Positions 1 to 6,424 of a stretch of DNA of 22,543 nucleotides are shown here, piece by piece (position 1 is the first letter of the stretch; each line of letters begins with the position of its first letter). Both the position numbers and the translations under genes were made by a program. The stretch is from Bacteroidales bacterium (lineage in GTDB: Bacteria; Bacteroidota; Bacteroidia; Bacteroidales; VadinHA17), in assembly GCA_027451265.1 (NCBI GenBank), contig DAIDJT010000009.1, positions 1-22,543 of the forward strand, in the 5' to 3' direction. A model generated the notes under the pieces. That model was not told where the DNA came from, searched no databases, and was given only the letters and a program-made list of their open reading frames with translations.

Positions 1-183
1 TTTTCCGTGGCTCTTCCGGCTGACTGGCAGCCGGGTGATGATGTCATCGTTCCCACGGCAGGTTCATGCGGCGTTGCCAAACAGCGTATGGAGAGCAAGG
101 ATGAGATGAAATGCTATGACTGGTTCTTCTGCACAAAGAAACTTGACAAACAGAAGATTCTTGACACCGTGCTCAAGAAATAG
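1..183 (+). CDS. Peroxiredoxin, C-terminal fragment (5' end outside window)
   Basis: The reading frame is open from base 1 and ends at TAG 181-183, giving the last 60 residues of a protein. The visible tail has LPADWQPGDDVIVP early on and CYDWFFCTKK near the end. The 'PADWQPGD.VIVP' segment is typical of the C-terminal dimerisation arm of Prx6/AhpC-type peroxiredoxins, and the Cys-rich CYDWFFC tail is, from memory, common in Bacteroidota members. Such enzymes reduce hydrogen peroxide and organic peroxides in the cytoplasm using a peroxidatic cysteine, which would lie in the missing N-terminal part. The gene converges on asnB, with a weak hairpin terminator between them. Family assignment rests only on the tail, so the subclass (1-Cys or 2-Cys) cannot be decided here. 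Confidence 0.8.
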   Translation, partial: FSVALPADWQPGDDVIVPTAGSCGVAKQRMESKDEMKCYDWFFCTKKLDKQKILDTVLKK

Positions 184-205
184 TTTTGGTAAAGTTGATC
201 AGACC

Positions 206-240
206 AGAGGGTGGCTCACAGAATGTGGTCACCCTCTTTG
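206..240 (+). terminator. Putative intrinsic terminator after the peroxiredoxin gene
   Basis: An 8-bp perfect stem, AGAGGGTG (206-213) with CACCCTCT (230-237), encloses a 16-base loop and is followed by only a short T run (TTT, 237-239). It lies 23 bases past the peroxiredoxin stop in the convergent gap before asnB. The large loop and short T run make it a weak terminator call. The remaining gap to 357 shows no gene. Confidence 0.45.
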
Positions 241-357
241 GCTAATCCTTTCCGGATCCCGGCGCCGCCCACCGGCCACACATCGGGGTAGGTCAACATA
301 GCGGCAGTGTTACAAATCCGCATAAACCAGTTTCTCCCGGAATGGCAACAATGACTA

Positions 358-2022
358 TCAGTATGACTTTACATGTACGTTCCGTACCGCCCGTCCTGAC
401 GGCTCGTTCTGGTTGCGGAACGCCTCGTCCCATGCCAGGGCCTCCGGCGTGCTGCATGCCACAGAGGGGACTGAGGGGACTGTCATTGCAGCTGTCTCCG
501 ACGGGAAGTGTTCCGCGAAAATTGACCGGTAGAAATACTCCTCCTTTGTCAGCGGCGTATTCAGCGGGAAACGGTAACGCGCCGTGGCCATCATCTCATC
601 AGTTACCCTTTCCGATGTCATTTGCCTTAGGGTGTCAATCCAGTTGTACCCCACCCCGTCAGAGAACTGTTCCTTCTGACGCCATGCTATGTCATGAGGG
701 AGGTAATCCTCAAAAGCCTTCCTGAGAACCCATTTCTCCATCCTGCCGTTCACGGCCATCTTATCGGCCGGATTGAGTCTCATAGCCACATCCAGGAACT
801 CCTTGTCAAGGAAGGGAACCCTTCCTTCAACTCCCCAGGCGGCCAGTGACTTGTTTGCGCGAAGGCAGTCATAGAGATATAGTTTGGAAAGCTTGCGCAC
901 GGTCTCCTCGTGGAACTCGCGCGGGCCGGGAGCCCTGTGGAAATAAAGATAGCCGCCGAAGACCTCGTCAGCCCCTTCACCCGAGAGCACCATCTTTACT
1001 CCCATTGACTTGATGACCCTGGCCATCAGGTACATGGGAGTTGACGCCCTGACAGTGGTAACGTCATAGGTTTCAAGATAATATATGACGTCTCGCACTG
1101 CATCCAGTCCCTCCTGAACAGTTATGTGTATCTCATGGTGAACTGTGCCAATATGGTCAGCCACCCTGCGGGCTGCCGCAAGGTCAGGTGACCCCTCCAG
1201 CCCGATGGCAAAGGAGTGCAGTTGCGGCCACCATGCATCAGACTGGTCATCGGTCTCTATGCGGCGGGCTGCATATTTCTTTGCAATGGCGGATATCACC
1301 GAACTGTCAAGCCCCCCTGAAAGCAATACTCCATAGGGAACATCCGACATGAGCTGGCGGTGGACGGCTTTCTCAAGAGCTTCGCGCAGGGCGACGATAT
1401 CCGTTGTACTTCCTGCCACAGCATCATATGAAGTCCAGTCGCGATGGTACCATTTATTAATCACACCCTCCCTGCTGTACAGGTAATGCCCCGGAGGAAA
1501 GGTCTCGATCTTTTTGCAGACGCCTTCCAGCGCTTTAAGCTCGGAGGCGAAATACATGTTGCCATGAATATCCCATCCCATATAGAAAGGGATAATGCCA
1601 ATATGGTCACGGGCTGCCAGGTAGCAGTCGTTCTCCTCATCATAGAGCACAAATGCAAAGATTCCGTTAAGCTCATCCAGGAAGTCACAGCCCCGGTCGG
1701 CATACAGTGCAAGGATCACCTCGCAGTCAGACTTCGTCGTGAAATCATACCTGTCACGGTACCGTTCCCTGATTTCACGGTGATTGTAGATCTCACCATT
1801 CACCCCGAGAATCAGCTTGTGGTCACGGCTGTAGAGAGGTTGACGACCTGATTGAACATCAACTATGGAAAGCCTCTCATGGGCAATTATTGCCTTCTCC
1901 CCGCAATAGATACCTGACCAGTCAGGCCCGCGATGCCTGAGTTTACCGGACATTCCCAGAACCTGCTGGCGCAGCTCCTCTGCCCTGACCTTCAGGTCAA
2001 AAACACCAACAACACCACACAT
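358..2022 (-). CDS. asnB: Asparagine synthetase B (glutamine-hydrolysing)
   Basis: The 554-residue product converts aspartate, ATP and glutamine to asparagine, AMP, pyrophosphate and glutamate in the cytoplasm. It begins MCGVVGVFD, so after Met removal Cys2 is the N-terminal nucleophile of the class II glutaminase domain. RHRGPDWSG (about 29-37) and NGEIYNH (75-81) are glutaminase-site motifs. The synthetase domain carries the ATP pyrophosphatase loop SGGLDSS (235-241), followed by LSGEGADEVFGGY and later WRQKEQFSDGVGY. Length and sequence follow E. coli AsnB (554 residues) closely to the C-terminal PSGRAV stretch, so the gene is complete. The ATG at 2020-2022 is fixed by the need for Cys2. 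It is probably a single-gene unit: a TATTTTTG box (2062 to 2055, - strand) matches the Bacteroidota -7 consensus about 33 bases upstream, but no clear -33 box is visible. Confidence 0.97.
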   Translation of the reverse strand: MCGVVGVFDLKVRAEELRQQVLGMSGKLRHRGPDWSGIYCGEKAIIAHERLSIVDVQSGRQPLYSRDHKLILGVNGEIYNHREIRERYRDRYDFTTKSDCEVILALYADRGCDFLDELNGIFAFVLYDEENDCYLAARDHIGIIPFYMGWDIHGNMYFASELKALEGVCKKIETFPPGHYLYSREGVINKWYHRDWTSYDAVAGSTTDIVALREALEKAVHRQLMSDVPYGVLLSGGLDSSVISAIAKKYAARRIETDDQSDAWWPQLHSFAIGLEGSPDLAAARRVADHIGTVHHEIHITVQEGLDAVRDVIYYLETYDVTTVRASTPMYLMARVIKSMGVKMVLSGEGADEVFGGYLYFHRAPGPREFHEETVRKLSKLYLYDCLRANKSLAAWGVEGRVPFLDKEFLDVAMRLNPADKMAVNGRMEKWVLRKAFEDYLPHDIAWRQKEQFSDGVGYNWIDTLRQMTSERVTDEMMATARYRFPLNTPLTKEEYFYRSIFAEHFPSETAAMTVPSVPSVACSTPEALAWDEAFRNQNEPSGRAVRNVHVKSY

Positions 2023-2054
2023 AAAAGAAATTATATTTTATGATTACAGGGGAG

Positions 2055-2062
2055 CAAAAATA
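2055..2062 (-). promoter_or_regulatory. Candidate -7 box of the asnB promoter
   Basis: On the - strand this reads TATTTTTG, a full match to the Bacteroidota -7 consensus TAnnTTTG, and it would give an untranslated leader of roughly 25 bases before the asnB ATG. There is no TTG at the expected -33 position because the upstream DNA is A-rich on this strand, so the call is tentative. Confidence 0.35.
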
Positions 2063-2139
2063 GTTGTTTTTGCTGTTTGTGGTGTGTTTTTGTTATGTTT
2101 TTTAACCTATTTGTGCTTTTCTGTAATATTTTTATATTT

Positions 2140-2158
2140 ATCTCCGAGGCCCGGAGAT
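2140..2158. repeat. Small GC-rich hairpin beside the heptamer array
   Basis: Perfect 7-bp inverted repeat ATCTCCG (2140-2146) / CGGAGAT (2152-2158) with a 5-base loop, AGGCC. It lies 6 bases before the first heptamer of the array at 2165, between the fumarase and asnB genes. It could end fumarase transcription, since the - strand transcript passes through the array and then this stem, but no U run follows in that direction. Its function is unknown. Confidence 0.5.
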
Positions 2159-2164
2159 CAATAT

Positions 2165-2255
2165 CACAGATCGCAACTCGTAATTCGCAGGCCGCAAATC
2201 GCAACTTGCAAATCGCAGTTCCCGGGTCGCAACTCGCAATTCGCAATTCGCAATT
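2165..2255. repeat. Degenerate 7-bp tandem array, 13 units
   Basis: The 91 bases divide without gap or slip into 13 heptamers with consensus CGCAAnT: CACAGAT, CGCAACT, CGTAATT, CGCAGGC, CGCAAAT, CGCAACT, TGCAAAT, CGCAGTT, CCCGGGT, CGCAACT, then CGCAATT three times. Unit 9 is the odd palindromic-core unit CCCGGGT but keeps the phase. The array starts 2 bases after the fumarase stop codon (on the - strand) and lies upstream of the asnB promoter candidate. Because 3 x 7 = 21, it stays open in several frames on both strands and creates spurious peptides of the 'NSQxAIR' type. It is not a CRISPR array: there are no spacers and the unit is far too short. Its role is unknown. Confidence 0.9.
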
Positions 2256-2257
2256 CC

Positions 2258-3868
2258 TTACTGCTTCATGCCTGAATAGAAATCATTCCCCTTGTCATCA
2301 GTAAGAATGAAAGCAGGCATGTTTTTGACTACAATTTTGCGGACAGCCTCCATCCCAAGCTCTGCAAAATCAACTACCTCAACCGATAGGATGTTTTCGG
2401 CGGCGAGGATGGCGGCGGGACCTCCCACAGATCCCAGGTAGAAGCCGCCATGCTTTTTACATGCATCTGTCACCTGCTGCGAGCGGTTTCCCTTTGCAAG
2501 CATCACCATTGATCCGCCATTACTCTGGAAGAGATCTACATAGGTGTCCATCCGGCCGGCTGTTGTAGGACCAAAGGAACCCGAAGCCATCCCATCCGGT
2601 GTCTTGGCGGGACCGGCATAATAGACCGGATGATTCCTGAAGTAATCAGGCATTGGCTTGCCCTCGTCGAGCATCTGCTTAATACGGGCATGGGCCATGT
2701 CGCGGGCAACAATCAGCGTCCCGCTGAGGCTGAGCCTCGTCTTCACCGGGTACCGGGAAAGCTCGGCAAGTATCTCCTTCATTGGCTTTTCAAGGTCAAT
2801 CTCCACCGGTTTATCAAGTTCAGGTGCCTTTTCAGGGAGGAAACGCCCAGGCTCGGTCTCGAGCTGTTCGATGAAGATGCCATCAGCCGTTATTTTTCCC
2901 TTTATATTGCGGTCAGCACTGCAGCTCACACCTATGCCCACCGGGCATGAGGCAGCATGGCGCGGCAAGCGTATGACCCTGACATCATGCACAAAATACT
3001 TCCCTCCAAACTGGGCGCCCACACCATACTCCTGGCAAATCTTTTCAACCTTCTCTTCCCACTCCAGGTCGCGGAAGGCACGGCCTGCAGAATTGCCTGA
3101 CGTGGGCAGGTCATCAAGATAACCTGCCGATGCCATCTTCACGGTCTTGAGTGTCATCTCCGCCGAGGTGCCGCCGATTACAAGCGCAAGGTGATAAGGG
3201 GGACAGGCAGCAGTGCCGAGGTCTTCGATCTTTTCACGTACAAACTTCCTGAGTGAAGATTCGTTAAGCAATGATTTCGACTGCTGGTACAGGAACGTCT
3301 TGTTGGCCGAACCACCCCCCTTTGCAATGAACAGGAACCGGTACTCATCGCCAGGGCATGATCCTATATCAATCTGCGCCGGCAGGTTGCTGCCCGTGTT
3401 CTTCTCTTCAAACATTGATGAAGGGACAATCTGCGAATAGCGCAGATTCTTTTCGTTGTACGTTTCCCATATGCCGCGGCTGAGATGAAGCGAGTCATCT
3501 ATTCCCGTATAAACATCCTCTCCCTTCCAGGCCATAACTATTGCCGTGCCAGTATCCTGACACCACGGCAGCTTCCCCTCCGCAGAGATTACCGAGTTTC
3601 GCAACATCACCCAGGCAACGAAACGGTCATTGTCAGTGGCCTCGGGGTCACGCAATATCTTTGCCAGCTTCTCAAGGTGCGGTGTACGAAGATAAAAGTT
3701 GACATCAATGAATGCCTGCCGCGCCAGTGTCCTGAGCGCTTCCGGCTGAACCTGCAGAATCTTCCTTCCGCAACACTCAGTCATCCTTACATGATCAGCA
3801 GTAATACGGCGATATCTTGTCACATCCCTTCCGTGCTGGAATGGCCTTTCATAATTGAAATCTCCCAT
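2258..3868 (-). CDS. fumA: Class I fumarate hydratase, [4Fe-4S] iron-sulfur type
   Basis: The 536-residue product interconverts fumarate and malate in the citric acid cycle. It is a single-chain class I (oxygen-sensitive) fumarase similar along its length to E. coli FumA/FumB. Three cysteines that would hold the [4Fe-4S] cluster are in conserved settings: PWCQDTGTA (Cys103), GTAACPPYH (Cys222) and GVSCSADRN (Cys316). IAKGGGSANKT, NLPAQIDI and the C-terminal GPTTAGRMD..GGSM..AKGNRS segment are also present. It ends with DDKGNDFYSGMKQ and lacks the extra C-terminal tail of FumA. The frame stays open upstream to a TTG at 3925, but the ATG at 3868 is preferred: it fits family N-termini, and the extension overlaps a consensus promoter. 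The stop codon is followed 2 bases later by the heptamer array. Confidence 0.96.
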   Translation of the reverse strand: MGDFNYERPFQHGRDVTRYRRITADHVRMTECCGRKILQVQPEALRTLARQAFIDVNFYLRTPHLEKLAKILRDPEATDNDRFVAWVMLRNSVISAEGKLPWCQDTGTAIVMAWKGEDVYTGIDDSLHLSRGIWETYNEKNLRYSQIVPSSMFEEKNTGSNLPAQIDIGSCPGDEYRFLFIAKGGGSANKTFLYQQSKSLLNESSLRKFVREKIEDLGTAACPPYHLALVIGGTSAEMTLKTVKMASAGYLDDLPTSGNSAGRAFRDLEWEEKVEKICQEYGVGAQFGGKYFVHDVRVIRLPRHAASCPVGIGVSCSADRNIKGKITADGIFIEQLETEPGRFLPEKAPELDKPVEIDLEKPMKEILAELSRYPVKTRLSLSGTLIVARDMAHARIKQMLDEGKPMPDYFRNHPVYYAGPAKTPDGMASGSFGPTTAGRMDTYVDLFQSNGGSMVMLAKGNRSQQVTDACKKHGGFYLGSVGGPAAILAAENILSVEVVDFAELGMEAVRKIVVKNMPAFILTDDKGNDFYSGMKQ

Positions 3869-3901
3869 GGCTTTTTTGTATTTGTTAGGGCTTTGCTCTA
3901 T

Positions 3902-3933
3902 CAAAGATATGAAGGCATCAGGCAAATAGCAAT
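3902..3933 (-). promoter_or_regulatory. Bacteroidota-type promoter of the fumarase gene
   Basis: Read on the - strand: ATTG (3933 to 3930), a 20-base spacer, then TATCTTTG (3909 to 3902). The latter is a full match to the -7 consensus TAnnTTTG, and TTG at this spacing fits the -33 box. Transcription would start near 3895, leaving about 27 bases of leader before the ATG at 3868. This argues against the upstream TTG (3925) as translation start. Confidence 0.65.
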
Positions 3934-4079
3934 AGCAATTTGAAGATCCGGAAAATGAGATGGTTCAACCTTTCATTGCAACCTTTCCCCATGAAGCAGG
4001 GAGCGTCAGGAAGACATTATTGATATTAACTGCTTAGATGTTGTCTAAATAAGCAGGTTTGATAGAAATTATTCCTCAG

Positions 4080-4097
4080 GCCGAAAACGTTTGAAAT
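4080..4097. promoter_or_regulatory. Putative LacI-family operator upstream of the MFS operon
   Basis: GCCGAAAACGTTTGAAAT contains the 8-bp palindrome AAACGTTT (4085-4092) with a central CG, the usual layout of LacI-family operators (the E. coli PurR box has the same core). It matches the element before susC at 22453-22470 at 16 of 18 positions. A further CGCAAACG half-site is at 4109-4116 and also recurs at the susC promoter. The centre is about 138 bp before the ATG and about 65 bp before the -33 box, a position more usual for activation than simple repression. No regulator gene is in the window. Confidence 0.6.
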
Positions 4098-4111
4098 AAC
4101 TGAACCAACGC

Positions 4112-4134
4112 AAACGCCCGAAAAATCGGCGTTT
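4112..4134. repeat. Bulged inverted repeat in the MFS operon upstream region
   Basis: AAACGCCCGA (4112-4121) and TCGGCGTTT (4126-4134) pair over 9 bp with one bulged C around an AAAA loop. It overlaps the CGCAAACG half-site (4109-4116), so it may be a second, imperfect operator (AAACGcc...ggCGTTT) rather than an RNA structure; it lies upstream of the predicted transcription start. Confidence 0.5.
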
Positions 4135-4152
4135 AGAAGCCTCCAACAGGTA

Positions 4153-4181
4153 TTGCCGAACCGGATTTTCGACTAATTTTG
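4153..4181 (+). promoter_or_regulatory. Promoter of the maltodextrin uptake operon
   Basis: ATTG (4152-4155, the TTG being at 4153-4155) is followed by an 18-base spacer and TAATTTTG (4174-4181), a full match to the Bacteroidota -7 consensus TAnnTTTG. Transcription would start near 4187, giving about 40 bases of leader to the ATG at 4227. The possible TTG start at 4179 lies inside this -7 box, so it is unlikely to be translated. Confidence 0.65.
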
Positions 4182-4226
4182 AATAGGTTAACGAAAAAGG
4201 GTAATAAGACTAACAGCAAACATATC

Positions 4227-5768
4227 ATGAATGTGATCTACAGACGAAAGCCAAGGCTGTCACGCTGGCAGATTTGGAACATGAGCTTCGGATTCCTGGG
4301 CATACAGTTTGGTTTTGCCCTTCAGAACGGCAACGTAAGCCGAATTTTTCAGACACTCGGTGCGGAGATTGACAATATTCCCATACTCTGGATAGCAGCT
4401 CCCGTAACGGGACTGCTCGTGCAGCCCATTGTGGGGCACATGAGTGACCGTACCTGGGGCCGGCTGGGACGCCGCCGTCCCTACTTCCTTACCGGCGCCA
4501 TCCTTGCCTCCCTTGCACTGGCAATTATTACAAACTCCCCCACCTGGATCTTTGCAACGGTTATGCTGTGGATCATGGACGCTTCCATCAACATCTCAAT
4601 GGAACCGTTCCGGGCATTCGTGGGTGACATGCTCTCATCGGAACAGCGAACGTCAGGGTTTGCAATGCAGAGCTTCTTCATCGGCGTTGGAGCAGTCATT
4701 GGCAGCTTCCTGCCCTGGATACTTGCAAACTGGTTCAATGTACCGGAAGTCCCCGCCGAGGGAAAGTTAATTCCTTTCAACCTTAAGCTTTCGTTCTATA
4801 TCGGTTCCGCGGTTATGCTGTTTGCTGTTCTCTGGACAATAATCCGCACAAAGGAATACTCACCGGCAGAGCTGGAGGAATTTGAAAAAGGTGAAAAAAT
4901 TGCACGGGGTGAGCTCCTGGCAGAGAAGACAGTCTCTGAACAGGCTGTGACAGGCAGGGATGTCAACTTTTACCGTCCGGGTATCATCTGGCTGGCAGTG
5001 GGTCTGGTGCTTACGATTATCCTTTCGCAGGTTAACCTGGAAAAGGAACTTTATGTTGTTACCGGCGGTATCTCATTCTTCGGGTTGCTCCAGGTAATTG
5101 CAGGCTTCCTTAAGGCAGGCGGAAAAGGCAGCAACGGGCTGAACAGCATCCTCACCGATCTCAAGCACATGCCAGCCACAATGGGCCAGCTTGCCGTGGT
5201 CCAGTTCTTTACATGGTTTGCCCTCTTCTCTCTCTGGATATACACAACATCCGCTGTCACCTCAAAGATTTACGGCACGAGTGACACCGCATCACTTGCC
5301 TATAATGAAGGCGCAAACTGGGTGGGAGTGCTCTTCGGTGTTTATAACGGCTTTTCAGCACTTGTGGCGTTCCTGCTTCCGGTGCTGGCGAAACGTACAT
5401 CGCGCAAGATCACCCATATGATCTGCCTCCTGGTGGGCGGGGTGAGTCTTATGTCAATAAGCCTGATCAACTCGCCCGGCATGCTTATCATCCCGATGCT
5501 TGGCATCGGCCTTGCATGGGCCAGCATTCTGTCAATGCCATATGCAATCCTTACCGGCTCACTGCCCCACAACAAGATGGGTATTTATATGGGCATATTC
5601 AACTTCTTCATCGTTATCCCGCAGATCCTTGCAGCAAGTATCCTCGGAAGCATGGTCAAGCACCTCTTCTCGGGCAGTACAATGCTGGCCCTGGTTACCG
5701 GTGGGGTTTCAATGATTATTGCAGCCCTGGCAGTGAATTTTGTAAGGGACGTTGATGACAGGAGGTGA
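4227..5768 (+). CDS. MFS sugar transporter, probable maltose/maltodextrin importer
   Basis: The 513-residue protein is a polytopic inner-membrane carrier, apparently with the 12 hydrophobic segments of the major facilitator superfamily. The loop after the second membrane segment reads GHMSDRTWGRLGRRRPYF, the MFS signature as found in the plant sucrose carrier/GPH-like branch. A cytoplasmic loop rich in Glu and Lys (EYSPAELEEFEKGEK) sits in the middle of the chain. Being first in an operon with pgmB, GH65 and GH13 genes, it most likely moves maltose or short maltodextrins from periplasm to cytoplasm, as in flavobacterial maltodextrin operons. The frame extends upstream to TTG 4179, but that overlaps the -7 box, so ATG 4227 is chosen. 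Its last codons (AGG AGG TGA) double as the ribosome binding site of pgmB. The substrate is inferred from context. Confidence 0.9.
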   Translation: MNVIYRRKPRLSRWQIWNMSFGFLGIQFGFALQNGNVSRIFQTLGAEIDNIPILWIAAPVTGLLVQPIVGHMSDRTWGRLGRRRPYFLTGAILASLALAIITNSPTWIFATVMLWIMDASINISMEPFRAFVGDMLSSEQRTSGFAMQSFFIGVGAVIGSFLPWILANWFNVPEVPAEGKLIPFNLKLSFYIGSAVMLFAVLWTIIRTKEYSPAELEEFEKGEKIARGELLAEKTVSEQAVTGRDVNFYRPGIIWLAVGLVLTIILSQVNLEKELYVVTGGISFFGLLQVIAGFLKAGGKGSNGLNSILTDLKHMPATMGQLAVVQFFTWFALFSLWIYTTSAVTSKIYGTSDTASLAYNEGANWVGVLFGVYNGFSALVAFLLPVLAKRTSRKITHMICLLVGGVSLMSISLINSPGMLIIPMLGIGLAWASILSMPYAILTGSLPHNKMGIYMGIFNFFIVIPQILAASILGSMVKHLFSGSTMLALVTGGVSMIIAALAVNFVRDVDDRR

Positions 5769-5770
5769 TC
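5760..5770 (+). promoter_or_regulatory. Very strong Shine-Dalgarno sequence before pgmB
   Basis: AGGAGGTGATC is an uninterrupted 11-base complement of the conserved 3' tail of 16S rRNA (GATCACCTCCT). AGGAGG ends 5 bases before the ATG at 5771, an ideal distance. It includes the last two Arg codons and the stop of the MFS gene. This decides the pgmB start (ATG 5771 rather than the GTG at 5765, which lies inside the site). Confidence 0.75.
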
Positions 5771-6418
5771 ATGGATCTGAGAGGATGCATTTTTGACCTG
5801 GACGGCGTCATAGTTGACACCGCGAAATATCACTTCATGGCATGGCGGCGCCTGGCAAAGGAGCTCGGCTTTATCTTCACGCTTGAAGACAATGAGGCGC
5901 TCAAGGGCGTAAGCCGGATGGCTTCACTCGAGATCCTTCTCAGCAAGGGAAATATCCATGTCACCGAAAAGGAAAAGGAAGAGCTGGCAGCCCGTAAGAA
6001 CGGATGGTATGTTGAGTTCATCTCCGGCATGAAACCTGATGAGATCCTTCCCGGAAGCGTGAAGTTTCTGAAAACTCTCAGGAAAGAGGGCATACTGACA
6101 GCCATAGGATCAGCCAGCAAGAACGCCGGAACAATACTTGACGGAATAGGCCTGCGCGAAATGTTTGACGTGATCATTGACGGGAACAAGATATCAAAGG
6201 CCAAACCAGATCCGGAGGTGTTCCTCAGGGGTGCGCAGGAGATGATGCTGTCTCCCTCGCAGTGCATCGTTTTTGAGGATGCTCAGGCAGGGATTGAGGC
6301 AGCAATTGCCGGAGGGATGAAGTGTGTGGGAGTTGGAAGCCTTGAGCTGCTTGGCAGGGCTGACCTGGTCATTCCCGATCTTAAAAAAATTACTTTGAAA
6401 CAATTGAGAAATCTATAG
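5771..6418 (+). CDS. pgmB: Beta-phosphoglucomutase (HAD superfamily)
   Basis: The 215-residue cytoplasmic enzyme converts beta-glucose-1-phosphate to glucose-6-phosphate. The HAD motif is FDLDGVIVDTA, with Asp9 as phosphorylated nucleophile and Asp11 as acid/base. The cap domain follows (YHFMAWRRLAKELG, LKGVSR). Motif II/III regions SASKNAG, KAKPDPEVF and FEDAQAGIEAA are all present. Length and order match the Lactococcus beta-phosphoglucomutase (221 residues). It starts 2 bases after the MFS stop, within reach of an exceptionally strong Shine-Dalgarno site, and ends 6 bases before the GH65 start. Its pairing with an inverting GH65 phosphorylase is diagnostic, because that enzyme releases exactly the beta anomer this mutase needs. 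A GTG at 5765 is the alternative start. Confidence 0.94.
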   Translation: MDLRGCIFDLDGVIVDTAKYHFMAWRRLAKELGFIFTLEDNEALKGVSRMASLEILLSKGNIHVTEKEKEELAARKNGWYVEFISGMKPDEILPGSVKFLKTLRKEGILTAIGSASKNAGTILDGIGLREMFDVIIDGNKISKAKPDPEVFLRGAQEMMLSPSQCIVFEDAQAGIEAAIAGGMKCVGVGSLELLGRADLVIPDLKKITLKQLRNL

Positions 6419-6424
6419 TTCGAA

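Larger units (their letters stand above)
3934..4152. other. Divergent intergenic region between fumarase and MFS operon
   Basis: Together with the two flanking promoters, this is a gap of 358 bases without a gene between the fumarase ATG (3868) and the MFS ATG (4227). The stretch contains the operator-like palindrome at 4080-4097, the CGCAAACG half-site at 4109-4116 and the bulged hairpin at 4112-4134. The part from 3934 to 4079 shows nothing recognisable beyond an AT-rich stretch. Confidence 0.6.

Noticed and set aside
342..725. 127-codon ORF on + opposite the 3' end of asnB
   Set aside because: Overlaps conserved AsnB coding sequence; low-complexity Pro/Ser-rich translation typical of a shadow frame.
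2165..2255. Array considered as CRISPR or iteron origin
   Set aside because: Units are 7 bp with no spacers, no cas genes or replication initiator gene are nearby, and it lies between housekeeping genes.
2031..2304. Small ORFs on both strands over the heptamer array (about 60-75 codons, with repeated NSQ.AIR-like peptide)
   Set aside because: They exist only because a 7-bp repeat gives a 21-base, 7-residue peptide period without stops; they overlap the fumarase end or the asnB promoter region and have no family likeness.
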